From Lactiplantibacillus daowaiensis (GTDB taxonomy: Bacteria; Bacillota; Bacilli; Lactobacillales; Lactobacillaceae), in contig NZ_BJDJ01000017.1 of NCBI RefSeq assembly GCF_005405085.1, forward strand, positions 1 to 64,000: DNA of 64,000 nucleotides. Reading direction: 5' to 3'. Below the pieces are notes generated by a model. That model did not search any database. It had not been told where the DNA came from and saw only the letters and a program-made list of their open reading frames with translations. Below, one piece after another: positions 53,587 through 61,426 of the stretch; position 1 is the stretch's first letter; each line of letters starts with the position of its first letter. The position numbers and the translations under genes were made by a program.

Positions 53587-54105
53587 TTATTTTTTAAATA
53601 GTGTTGGCTGTTCTAATTTCTGTTGTACTTTTCCCATTACCTTCCAATGCATCATATACATGGTTGAGAAAATAATTGAGTAAAGTATGATGAGATATAT
53701 GACAAAGTTCAGTAAAGCTATTTGGCCTAACCCAAAATACTTACCAATAATCCAAATCACTAGCGGTGTCTCGATTAAAGCTGTGATAATTCCTGGCACA
53801 TACTGATGAACTTGTAAACACATTTTAAGATGCAATAAGAAATGAATACCAAAAACCGAAACAGTGGCTACGTATAATGCTTGATTATGTGTGACAAAGC
53901 AGATTGCCGAGATGATGATCATCAAACTAAAGAATACAAAAACACCAACATCAAAAGCACTGCCATTTGTAACTGTGCCGAAAAATGGTTTACGTAATTT
54001 TTTCATCAAATCAGCTTTTTGGCGCTTCCAGATTGGTACAAATATGACTTCTTCAAAATCATGTAACATAAATAGTAATGGCAAAATCCAATAGCTCATT
54101 AACAT
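53587..54105 (-). CDS. HXXEE domain membrane protein
   Basis: 172 residues, five membrane helices. The LHDFEEV motif near residue 15 is the HXXEE signature; later His residues (IHFLLHLK, TMYMMHWK) could complete a metal site in the membrane. Family function unknown. GGAGG 8 bases before ATG. Divergent from a TetR-type gene, which probably represses it. Confidence 0.85.
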   Translation of the reverse strand: MLMSYWILPLLFMLHDFEEVIFVPIWKRQKADLMKKLRKPFFGTVTNGSAFDVGVFVFFSLMIIISAICFVTHNQALYVATVSVFGIHFLLHLKMCLQVHQYVPGIITALIETPLVIWIIGKYFGLGQIALLNFVIYLIILYSIIFSTMYMMHWKVMGKVQQKLEQPTLFKK

Positions 54106-54232
54106 GTCTATTACCTCCTCTTTTGATGTTTAAAGTATAAGATGTCCAAAATTCAAAATGCATTAATTCAACTTCAACGATACAAATTACTACACTTTGT
54201 TACCTTAATCTTCATTAGCTAAGGAGCTTCGT

Positions 54233-54775
54233 ATGAATACTAGAGCATTAGCTTCACAAAATAAAATTATCGCGGCGCTTTTTTTAAAACTTGCGACCGA
54301 ACCTTTTTCTGACCTAACCATCGCTGAGATTTCTGCAGCTGCCGGTGTATCTCGTAAAACTTTTTATCGCCATTTTTCTAATAAAACCGCCGTACTTAAT
54401 TGTTATCTTAAACAAACCGTATTCGCCTACTTTCAGCAAGTTAAAAAAGACCATTGTGTGACCTACAAAGAAGTACTCATTAGTTTTTTCACTTTCTGGA
54501 ATAACGAATACGACAGAATGCAGCTCTTGAAGCGGAACCAATTACTTATGTATACACTAAACCTACAACGTGAGTATATTGTATCGGCTCTACCTAAAGG
54601 CGACTTAGCTTGGCATCAAGATTTCAGCACAGAATTAGTTATCGATTTGTTTAGTATCGGTGGTCTTTGGAATGTCTACTTTTATCATCTAGATAAGGAA
54701 ATCCCACTTGAACCACAGTTTTTAGCCACTGAGATTGTAAACAAACTAAAGACTTTTACTCAGTATTTAGAATAG
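54233..54775 (+). CDS. TetR family transcriptional regulator
   Basis: 180 residues. N-terminal helix-turn-helix (FSDLTIAEISAAAGVSRKTFYRHFSNKTAVLNCYL) and a helical ligand domain ending in the LEPQFLATEIVNKL pattern of DhaS-like members. Divergent partner of the HXXEE gene (127-base gap). Both are more AT-rich than neighbours, hinting at joint acquisition (inference). Confidence 0.9.
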   Translation: MNTRALASQNKIIAALFLKLATEPFSDLTIAEISAAAGVSRKTFYRHFSNKTAVLNCYLKQTVFAYFQQVKKDHCVTYKEVLISFFTFWNNEYDRMQLLKRNQLLMYTLNLQREYIVSALPKGDLAWHQDFSTELVIDLFSIGGLWNVYFYHLDKEIPLEPQFLATEIVNKLKTFTQYLE

Positions 54776-54831
54776 TAGTTGCAAAAACCGCTAACATGTC
54801 CTACACATTATTAACTTAGCTAAGCTTTTTC

Positions 54832-54861
54832 CCATCGTATTCCCCACTACGGTGGTTTTTT
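54832..54861 (+). terminator. Terminator, probable relic of the sRNA family
   Basis: CCATCGTA-TTCCCCAC-TACGGTGG then six T. The loop and stem are almost those of the S1-S5 terminators, but no loop hairpin or promoter precedes it. It may now serve the TetR gene. Confidence 0.7.
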
Positions 54862-55022
54862 GTTGTGCCAATACAACTTTCCCTAAGATTGTTAGTTAAT
54901 CAAGCAGTCACTTAAAACACAAAGATACTGAATCAAAGCGTGCGATTATACGCAAACCGTTGACCAAAATCAGCCCTACGCCGTAAGCTGACACTATTTT
55001 AATGATTGGGGAGTGACTTTTT

Positions 55023-56201
55023 ATGACAACAACTTTTACGAATTGCCAATTGTTTGATGGGGAGAAAACGATGGTACAACCACATGCTTGGTTTACCGTG
55101 GACGACACTGGAAAACTAACTGCGCGTGGGACAGGTGCAGCACCAGCTAGTGAGCATACGGTTGATTTAGCTGGCCAATATGTCATGCCTGGCATGATCA
55201 ATGCCCATACCCACATTACGATGAACCCTGCGGTCGGTAGTGGCGATACCGGCGTCGATGAAGTTACGGCGACCGTGCGTGCCGTCAACAGCCTACACGA
55301 CTTACTCAAATCTGGCGTCACATATATTCGCGAATGTGGCTGTACGTTTAACATCGACGTCACGCTTGAAAAACTCCGCGCTGAAGGCAAATTGCCAAAA
55401 GTACCCAACATCTTGCCATCTGGTCAACCATTTTCAATCACTGGTGGCCATGGTGATTTACCAAACTTTGGTAAACTTGTGGACTCACCTGACGAAATGC
55501 GCAAAGCCGTGCGAACCGCCTTGCGTGATGGGGTCAAAGCAGTTAAATTAATGGCAACCGGCGGCGTGATGACACCGGGCGACTTTATGGATGATCCGCA
55601 ACTGACGATTGAAGAAATGCAAGTTGCCGTTGCCGAGACCCATCATAAAGCCCATATTGTCGCAGCCCACGCTGAAGGGAACCCTGGGATTTACAACGCC
55701 TTGAAAGCCGGTGTTGATTCCATCGAACACGGCTGTTATGTCAACGATGAAGAAATCGATATGATGTTAAAACAAGGCACTTATTTAACCCCAACCTTTG
55801 TGGCCGCCTGGACCATTCCAACATTTGGGCCTGGCAAAATGCCAGACTGGGAAGTTAAAAAATCCACAGACGCTTGGGATGACATTTGTAAAAACGTGAT
55901 GCACGCTTGGCATCGCGGCGTTAAAATCACGCTGGGAACTGATGCTGGGACGCCGCTAAATGATTTTTCAATGACACCAGTCGAGTTCCAATTAATGGTC
56001 GAAAACGGGGCCACGCCTTATGAAGCACTGCATACGAGTCAAAATTCAGCGGCATTACTCCAAATTGATGATGAGTATGGGAGTTTAGTCCCAGGGCATT
56101 ACGCCGACTTCTTAGTCTTAAAGCAAAATCCATTAGTTGACGTTAAAGCCGTACAGCAACCTGACAAAGCAGTTTATAAGAGTGGGATTCAAGTCTACTA
56201 A
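55023..56201 (+). CDS. Amidohydrolase superfamily metal-dependent hydrolase
   Basis: 392 residues. Binuclear metal amidohydrolase: His62 and His64 in NAHTHIT, probable carboxylated Lys175 in AVKLMATGG, His216 (AAHAEG), His236 (SIEHG), Asp307 (LGTDAG), with a flanking beta-sandwich. Closest in style to Xaa-Pro dipeptidase/ochratoxinase and imidazolonepropionase-like members acting on amide bonds; substrate not predictable. GGGGAG lies 9 bases before ATG. Stands alone. Confidence 0.88.
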   Translation: MTTTFTNCQLFDGEKTMVQPHAWFTVDDTGKLTARGTGAAPASEHTVDLAGQYVMPGMINAHTHITMNPAVGSGDTGVDEVTATVRAVNSLHDLLKSGVTYIRECGCTFNIDVTLEKLRAEGKLPKVPNILPSGQPFSITGGHGDLPNFGKLVDSPDEMRKAVRTALRDGVKAVKLMATGGVMTPGDFMDDPQLTIEEMQVAVAETHHKAHIVAAHAEGNPGIYNALKAGVDSIEHGCYVNDEEIDMMLKQGTYLTPTFVAAWTIPTFGPGKMPDWEVKKSTDAWDDICKNVMHAWHRGVKITLGTDAGTPLNDFSMTPVEFQLMVENGATPYEALHTSQNSAALLQIDDEYGSLVPGHYADFLVLKQNPLVDVKAVQQPDKAVYKSGIQVY

Positions 56202-56323
56202 AGTCATCATGACTAAGTGGTCAGTTAAACGCTGACCACTTTTTGTCGTCATTAACGTAGCGTTTGACTGTGATATTTGCTAGAATACGCCTTAACGATG
56301 CAACTAGTTAAGGAGGAATTCAT

Positions 56324-57016
56324 GTGTTCTATTTCGACCCAACTTATTTCTTAGTCATCATTGGCTTAGTCATCTCAATGGCGGCTTCCAGCTATGTTAA
56401 TAGTACCTTCCGGAAATATGATGCTTATCGCAGCCAATCCAATACGACTGGGACTGATGCTGCTCGATTCATCTTGACGCAATCCGGGATCAACGATGTC
56501 GGCGTTCAGGCAATTAGCGGGGATTTGACTGATAATTACAATGGTCAAACCAAAGTATTAAGCTTGTCACAATCAACCGCTAACTCGACCTCCGTAGCGG
56601 CAATTGGCGTGGCCGCCCATGAATGTGGCCATGCGGTTCAAGATCACGTCAACTACTGGCCAATGCGCTTACGTACGGCACTAGTTCCGGCAGCAAACTT
56701 AGGCTCAACGCTATCTTTGCCCATTATCATTGTTGGCGTTTTGCTCAGTTACAATACCACGTTGATCAACGTCGGCATTGCGCTTTTCTCATTAGCGTTA
56801 CTCTTTCAGTTAGTCACCTTACCGGTCGAATTTAATGCGTCACGACGGGCTTTGCAGATTTTATCGGACGGACAAGTTTTAACTCGCGACGAAGTCCCAA
56901 TGGTGCGTAAAGTACTAACCGCCGCAGCCTTAACCTATGTGGCCGCAGCGCTATCCACCTTCTTACAATTACTACGGCTAATCTTGCTCTTCGGGGGGCG
57001 TCGCGACAACGATTAA
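56324..57016 (+). CDS. Neutral zinc metallopeptidase, YugP family
   Basis: 230 residues. N-terminal membrane helix, zinc motif HECGH (His99, Glu100, His103), then two hydrophobic hairpins and a C-terminal helix. Membrane peptidase of the YugP/DUF zinc_peptidase-like group. Start is GTG 56324, 7 bases after AGGAGG; the ATG two bases earlier is out of frame. Confidence 0.9.
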   Translation: MFYFDPTYFLVIIGLVISMAASSYVNSTFRKYDAYRSQSNTTGTDAARFILTQSGINDVGVQAISGDLTDNYNGQTKVLSLSQSTANSTSVAAIGVAAHECGHAVQDHVNYWPMRLRTALVPAANLGSTLSLPIIIVGVLLSYNTTLINVGIALFSLALLFQLVTLPVEFNASRRALQILSDGQVLTRDEVPMVRKVLTAAALTYVAAALSTFLQLLRLILLFGGRRDND

Positions 57017-57102
57017 GGCCTTAACAAATGCTTAGGGGTTTCTTCATGACATCGCACCGGTTCGTTCACATATTCTTCACACGACCTGGGTATGATTACA
57101 TC

Positions 57103-57257
57103 ATGGCAATTGAGGAAAAGCTCAATGCTAGCTATACACAACCTAAAATTTTTCATTTACTCCTCCAAAGTAATGAAATTCATAGTGACCTGCGACTCCC
57201 CATCGCAGGCCTACCCTACTCCTTTTTCCACCGTATTCCCCGATACGGTGGTTTTTG
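57103..57257 (+). ncRNA. sRNA S5, anti-SD-loop variant
   Basis: -10 TATGAT 57091-57096, preceded by ATATTCTTCACACGACC, like the block upstream of S1-S4. Three hairpins: TTTCATT(T)ACT / AGTAATGAAA (57151-57178) with loop CCTCCAA, an exact anti-Shine-Dalgarno core and the same single-base bulge as S1; CCTGCGA-CTCCCCA-TCGCAGG (57189-57209); and the terminator CCACCGTAT-TCCCCG-ATACGGTGG plus five T. Confidence 0.65.
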
Positions 57258-57264
57258 TATTTAA

Positions 57265-57390
57265 GAGTGTGCGCGAGGGCGGGAACTTCTGAGCATTAGC
57301 CTAGCTAGGCAATTACTCGGTGATTTTCCGAGTGGTTGACTAGCGTAGCTAAGCGGAAGAAGTTGCCCGAGCAAACACGTTTCGACACGT
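57265..57390 (+). repeat. Long-hairpin repeat, copy D
   Basis: Follows the S5 terminator. Outer GGGC/GCCC, middle AACTTCT/AGAAGTT (perfect), TTAGC and GCTAG helices, apical ACTCGG/CCGAGT with loop TGATTTT. Tail AAACACGTTTCGACACG. Confidence 0.85.
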
Positions 57391-57403
57391 TATATAGAAC
57401 GAA

Positions 57404-57488
57404 CTAGCCGATTACTCGGCGAATTTCCGAATGATTGGCTTAGCGTAGCAAGCGGAACTGGCAGTCCGAGTAAACACGTTTCGACGCG
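57404..57488 (+). repeat. Long-hairpin repeat, truncated copy F
   Basis: Lacks the 5' outer arm but retains CTAGCCGATTACTCGG / CCGAATGATTGGCTTAG, GCAAGCGGAACTGGCAGTCCGAG and tail AAACACGTTTCGACGCG. In tandem behind copy D. Confidence 0.8.
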
Positions 57489-57620
57489 CAATCTAGCCTG
57501 TCACGCAAACTAGAACGCAAGGATACCCAACTAACAACAGGTGTCCTCATTTTCTTACAATTATGATAACTTCAATCAGAATGCTTTAACATTCCCCACC
57601 AAACCCGGTATACTAGAAAC

Positions 57621-57762
57621 ATGGTAGTTGAATTTGTCACTCGACTATCAACTCTTTTTTCATTTACTCCTCCAAAGTTAATGAAAAATAGTCTCGTTGG
57701 GCACTCCAACCTAACGAAACGAACTACTCCTTTTGCCGTCGCGTAAAGCGATGGTTTTTTTG
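57621..57762 (+). ncRNA. sRNA S6, anti-SD-loop variant
   Basis: -10 TATACT 57609-57614. Hairpins: GGTAGTTGA/TCGACTATC; TTTTTCATT-ACT / AGT-AATGAAAAA with loop CCTCCAA (about 57655-57689); TCGTTGG/CCAAC..ACGA; and terminator GCCGTCGC-GTAAA-GCGATGGT plus seven T. Keeps the anti-SD loop although most other sequence differs; the terminator loop is not C-rich. Confidence 0.6.
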
Positions 57763-57767
57763 TATCA

Positions 57768-57893
57768 GCGTGTGCGCGAGGACGGGTTGTCAGTGAGCAT
57801 TGCCTAGCTAAGCCGATTACTCGGTGAACTTCCGAGTGGTTGGCCTAGCGTAGCAAGCGGAGCTGACAGTCCGAGCAAACACGTTTCGACTCG
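57768..57893 (+). repeat. Long-hairpin repeat, copy E
   Basis: Follows the S6 terminator. Outer GGAC/GTCC, middle TGTCAG/CTGACA, apical ACTCGG/CCGAGT: again different but paired. Tail AAACACGTTTCGACTCG. Bases 57894-58020 contain another decayed piece (CACCTAGCTAGTCTGAG, CTCGAACTTGCCAAG) and the promoter region of the next gene. Confidence 0.85.
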
Positions 57894-58029
57894 TTATACC
57901 AAACAACCCAATTAAACCGTCCAACGAACTTCCCGTACAGTCACCTAGCTAGTCTGAGTAGAACCCTCGAACTTGCCAAGCCAAAACCAGCAAGCGTATG
58001 ATAACTAGTGCATAAGGAGTTGATATTGG

Positions 58030-58968
58030 ATGAAGAAAAAAGGGCTGCTAGCTGCCTTAGCGACCCCCGTGGCTTTATTTACAGCCACTTTAGTCGCGAG
58101 TGAAAAGTTATATAACTTTGCTTTCAAACGGGTCGATTACGTGCCAGAAACTTCGGCCGATAAACAAAAGTATGCAGATGCTTATTGGGCTTATGTCAAC
58201 TGGTTGCATCGCCAACCGGTCCAGAAATGGCAACTTAATCGTGATGATGCTGCCAATCATTTAGTCGCCCAATATGTCCCCGCAAAAACAACGAGTCACA
58301 AAACCGTTATTGTCTCACACGGTTACAAAGGTGACGGTGAAACCATGGCCAATTATGCTTACATGTTTCACAACATGGGGTACAACGTTTTGTTACCCGA
58401 CGACCGTGGCCATGGTAAAAGCGCTGGTAAATACATTAGTTTCGGCTGGCAAGATCGCCGCGACTACTTAGAATGGATCGATCAAGTCATTCACAAAAAT
58501 GGTGCTAATTCAGAAATCGTGCTGTTTGGTGTTAGTATGGGTGGCGCAACGGTGGAAATGATGAGTGGTGAAGATTTACCTAGCCAAGTCAAAACGATTA
58601 TTGCGGACTGTGGTTATACGAGTATTGAAGAAGAATTGGCCTACTTATTAAAACGCCAGTTCCACTTGCCTAAGTTCCCATTCGTCCCAATTGTAAGTTT
58701 TATCAATCGCCACCGCATGGGTTACTTTTTAAGTGACGTCAGTTCCGTAGAACAATTACGTCATAATAAACTGCCGATTTTCTTTATCCATGGTGAAAAA
58801 GATGTTTACGTTCCTAGTTGGATGTTAAAGAAGAACTATCGGGCGGCTAACGGCCCCAAAATGATGTGGCAGGTGCCTGATGCCACGCATGCTGAAAGCT
58901 TTTGGCTTAATCCCGCCGCTTACGAAAAACACGTCACGGCCTTTTTAAGCCGCTATATGCCAAAATAA
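58030..58968 (+). CDS. Alpha/beta hydrolase with membrane anchor
   Basis: 312 residues. N-terminal signal-anchor (about 5-24), then a serine hydrolase: oxyanion HGYKG, DDRGHGKSAGKY, nucleophile in FGVSMGGATV, Asp in HGEKDVYVP, His in DATHAESF. Resembles the serine aminopeptidase S33/esterase group common in lactobacilli and likely acts outside the membrane. AAGGAG precedes the start. Terminator follows. Confidence 0.9.
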   Translation: MKKKGLLAALATPVALFTATLVASEKLYNFAFKRVDYVPETSADKQKYADAYWAYVNWLHRQPVQKWQLNRDDAANHLVAQYVPAKTTSHKTVIVSHGYKGDGETMANYAYMFHNMGYNVLLPDDRGHGKSAGKYISFGWQDRRDYLEWIDQVIHKNGANSEIVLFGVSMGGATVEMMSGEDLPSQVKTIIADCGYTSIEEELAYLLKRQFHLPKFPFVPIVSFINRHRMGYFLSDVSSVEQLRHNKLPIFFIHGEKDVYVPSWMLKKNYRAANGPKMMWQVPDATHAESFWLNPAAYEKHVTAFLSRYMPK

Positions 58969-59017
58969 AAACATCTCAATGACCCAACGTTTGGTTGGAT
59001 GATTGAGATGTTTTTTT
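58967..59017 (+). terminator. Terminator after hydrolase gene
   Basis: AAACATCTCAAT / ATTGAGATGTTT with an inner CCAAC/GTTGG helix and seven T. Confidence 0.95.
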
Positions 59018-59167
59018 ACGGACTGGTTTTAAAGTGACCAGCCTAAAAATCAACGTCATAATACTAAAACATAACTTCGCCTTACCTAATTAGCATCTGT
59101 CGTGTCAACTATGTATGACATAGCGGCTATAAAAAACAGCCCAGTCATCCGGACTGAGCTGCGATTT

Positions 59168-60283
59168 TTACTGATTGGCAACAATGAGTCGTGCTAAGCG
59201 GTCAGCCATCTTTGCCAGATTGGCTGGTCCAGCTTGCATCGCCTCAGCCAACGTCGAAACATGATCAACAATCGGTAGCACTGCGGTGACACCGTGGTCC
59301 GCAAACGCCTGATTGGCCCCTTTTTGATTACCGACGAGCAAATAACATGGTTTGCCTGCTGCTTGGGCTTGTTCACTAATCTGAATGGGGACTTTTCCCA
59401 TAAAGCTTTGGTCATCGACTTGACCCTCACCTGAGATCACCAAATCAACCGTGCCAATTTTAGCCGTCAACTGACTCAATTGGGCAATCAATTGGAACCC
59501 TGATTGCACTTGTGCACCTAGAAAATGACGCAAGGCAAAACCAATCCCACCAGCGGCACCATCACCAGTCTGCACACTGACTTGACCAGCCGCGACCGTC
59601 ATATAATGTTGCATCGCTATATCATAAGCCGGTACATCTGCCACCGCTAAGCCCTTTTGCGGACCGAAAATTGCCGCGGCACCTTGCTGACCCGTTAAAG
59701 GATTCGTCACATCAGACGCGTTCACAAACTTGGTCGTCGCTAGTGCAGGACACACTTGCGTCGTCTCAATGCGGGCCACACGACCCAAGTCAGCACCAGT
59801 CATCATTAATAACGTATCTTGAGCATCATAAAATTGATAGCCCAGGGCCCGTAAAATCCCAGTACCACCGTCAACCGTGCCACTGCCACCAAGGCCGACG
59901 ATGATCGTCTTCGCCCCACGCTGCAAGGCATCTTTAATCAATAAGCCAGTCCCATACGTATTCGTATTGTTCGGGGTTAATCCCGATGTCAGGAACTGAA
60001 TCCCCGATGCGGCCGCAACTTCAATCACCGCGAGTCGTTGGTCAGCAAAATAACCATAAGTCGCTTCGATCGGCCGTTGGGCTAAATCTACCGTTGGCAC
60101 CGTTAGTGCCACGCCACCCGGTTGATTGGCTAAAAAGGCCGCGACCGTCCCTTCGCCACCATCTGCAATCGCGATTTGTTCGGACGGTATTCCATGGGTT
60201 GCGAACTGATCAGCCACGATTTGGTTAGCTTGTTGACTAGTCATCGAATTTTTAAAAGAATCAATTGCAATTAAGGCTTGCAT
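59168..60283 (-). CDS. Glycerate kinase (GlxK/GarK family)
   Basis: 371 residues. Phosphorylates D-glycerate with ATP, feeding glycolysis. Family landmarks: IAIDSFKNSMTSQQAN at the N terminus, ADGGEGTVAAF, IVGLGGSGTVDGGTGILRALG, DLVISGEGQVDDQSFMGKVP, CYLLVGNQ. Full length. Single gene facing the hydrolase. Confidence 0.95.
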   Translation of the reverse strand: MQALIAIDSFKNSMTSQQANQIVADQFATHGIPSEQIAIADGGEGTVAAFLANQPGGVALTVPTVDLAQRPIEATYGYFADQRLAVIEVAAASGIQFLTSGLTPNNTNTYGTGLLIKDALQRGAKTIIVGLGGSGTVDGGTGILRALGYQFYDAQDTLLMMTGADLGRVARIETTQVCPALATTKFVNASDVTNPLTGQQGAAAIFGPQKGLAVADVPAYDIAMQHYMTVAAGQVSVQTGDGAAGGIGFALRHFLGAQVQSGFQLIAQLSQLTAKIGTVDLVISGEGQVDDQSFMGKVPIQISEQAQAAGKPCYLLVGNQKGANQAFADHGVTAVLPIVDHVSTLAEAMQAGPANLAKMADRLARLIVANQ

Positions 60284-60350
60284 CTCGCCACCGGCTCTCT
60301 GAGTTAATAAACTTATTGTCCACCTAGTCGGTTCAAATGACCAGTCAAAA

Positions 60351-61256
60351 TCAACGTAACAGTTTTGCCAGTGCTTGATATTGGCTGACCATCCATTGTT
60401 GATAGTTTTGTCCGGTCGGCATCGTTTCAGTGACCTGTAAGACTGGCACGTGGTGTTGTTTAGCTAATTTGACCATATTTGTGACTAACTTATCACTGAC
60501 TTGTTTATTTTGGACAAAGAAGGCCACTTGCTGATTTTTCAACTGTGTTTGCATTTGTTTGATCACTTTTGGCGATGGATCAGTCCCCTTTTCCACCGCA
60601 TTTTCAAAATTAACATTCGTCACTTTAAAGCCTAACGCTGATAAGGCATAGTCAAAGACCGGTTCACTAACTAAGACATGCTTAGTTTTGGTCGTCTTAG
60701 CCGCTGTTTTAACACTGGCAATCGCACGATCAACCGGCTTTAAAGTTGCAATATAGCGTTTGGCGTTAGCGTCAAACTGAGCCTGATATTTAGGCTGTGC
60801 CTGGCCAAATTGCTTGGCTAATGCCAGCGCCACTTTAGGCATCGTTTTCGGGTTATACCACAAATGTTCGTTGTGGCCGGCTTTTTGATGCATCACCTCT
60901 TCGCCTACCCGTAAGTAGGTCGCTGCCGGGGCATTCTTGACTAACTTACTCATCCAGCCATCGTAACCAATCCCATTTGCCAAGACGACATCAGCTTTCG
61001 CAACCGTCGCCGCAACCTTGGCTGTTGGTTCATAATCATGGGGATCAACTGAAGGCTTATTGATGACTGAAGTCACCTGAACCCGTTTGCCCCCGACTGC
61101 CCGCGCAACCTCTCCATAAAAGTTAGTTGTCGTCACCACTTGTAGTTTCGCCGTGTCAGTCGTTGCCGTTGATGACTGTTGCTGGCACCCGGCTAATAAA
61201 CTAAGACTCCCGACAATCCCCAATACGAACATGATCCATCTATGCTTTCGTTGCAT
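60351..61256 (-). CDS. Zinc ABC transporter substrate-binding lipoprotein (ZnuA/AdcA type)
   Basis: 301 residues. Lipobox LLAGC, cluster A-I metal-binding fold: LQVVTTTNFYGEVARAVGG, ligand His in DPHDYEPT, His in NEHLWYNP, later acidic ligand in the SEPVFDY region. The His-rich loop is short and no ZinT domain is fused. The permease and ATPase genes are not adjacent, so it is an orphan component. Two Zur boxes bracket its promoter, strongly supporting zinc rather than manganese. ATG at 61256 after GAGGA. Confidence 0.9.
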   Translation of the reverse strand: MQRKHRWIMFVLGIVGSLSLLAGCQQQSSTATTDTAKLQVVTTTNFYGEVARAVGGKRVQVTSVINKPSVDPHDYEPTAKVAATVAKADVVLANGIGYDGWMSKLVKNAPAATYLRVGEEVMHQKAGHNEHLWYNPKTMPKVALALAKQFGQAQPKYQAQFDANAKRYIATLKPVDRAIASVKTAAKTTKTKHVLVSEPVFDYALSALGFKVTNVNFENAVEKGTDPSPKVIKQMQTQLKNQQVAFFVQNKQVSDKLVTNMVKLAKQHHVPVLQVTETMPTGQNYQQWMVSQYQALAKLLR

Positions 61257-61282
61257 CCTAAATCTTCCTCTCACTTTTTAAA

Positions 61283-61297
61283 TCGTAATCATTACGT
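61283..61297. promoter_or_regulatory. Zur box 1
   Basis: TCGTAATCATTACGT matches the Gram-positive Zur operator TCGTAATnATTACGA at all but the last base. It lies just downstream of the transcription start. Confidence 0.8.
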
Positions 61298-61302
61298 TTT
61301 AA

Positions 61303-61331
61303 ATTCTAGCAAGATTCAGTTCGTTTGTAAA
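61303..61331 (-). promoter_or_regulatory. Promoter of zinc lipoprotein gene
   Basis: On the minus strand TTTACA (61326-61331), 17-base spacer, TAGAAT (61303-61308), lying exactly between the two Zur boxes. Confidence 0.8.
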
Positions 61332-61346
61332 TAGTAATTATTACGA
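61332..61346. promoter_or_regulatory. Zur box 2
   Basis: TAGTAATTATTACGA matches the Zur operator at 13 of 15 positions and abuts the -35 element. Confidence 0.75.
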
Positions 61347-61365
61347 TTTATAAAAATCAAGTCAA

Positions 61366-61409
61366 TAAAAAAGCACGGTGAATCGTATTCTATCAACGAT
61401 TCACCGTGC
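61366..61409 (-). terminator. purB terminator
   Basis: GCACGGTGAATCGT / ACGATTCACCGTGC, 14 bp, T run on the minus strand. Confidence 0.95.
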
Positions 61410-61426
61410 GATATTAATTTCAAAAT

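Noticed and set aside
54908..55411. Open frame of 167 codons opposite the amidohydrolase
   Set aside because: Antisense to a well-supported enzyme whose motifs are intact; low-complexity Ser/Val composition typical of a shadow frame.
56322..56324. ATG start for the zinc metallopeptidase
   Set aside because: The ATG is two bases out of frame; the in-frame GTG at 56324 has proper spacing from AGGAGG.
57028..57292. Open frames of 66-78 codons over S5
   Set aside because: They include the sRNA promoter, hairpins and terminator, lack a ribosome site, and are not conserved in S1-S4.
43978..57900. Repeated blocks suggesting a CRISPR array
   Set aside because: Repeats are 125-150 bp, separated by genes and irregular distances, with no 23-47-bp repeat/spacer periodicity and no cas genes.
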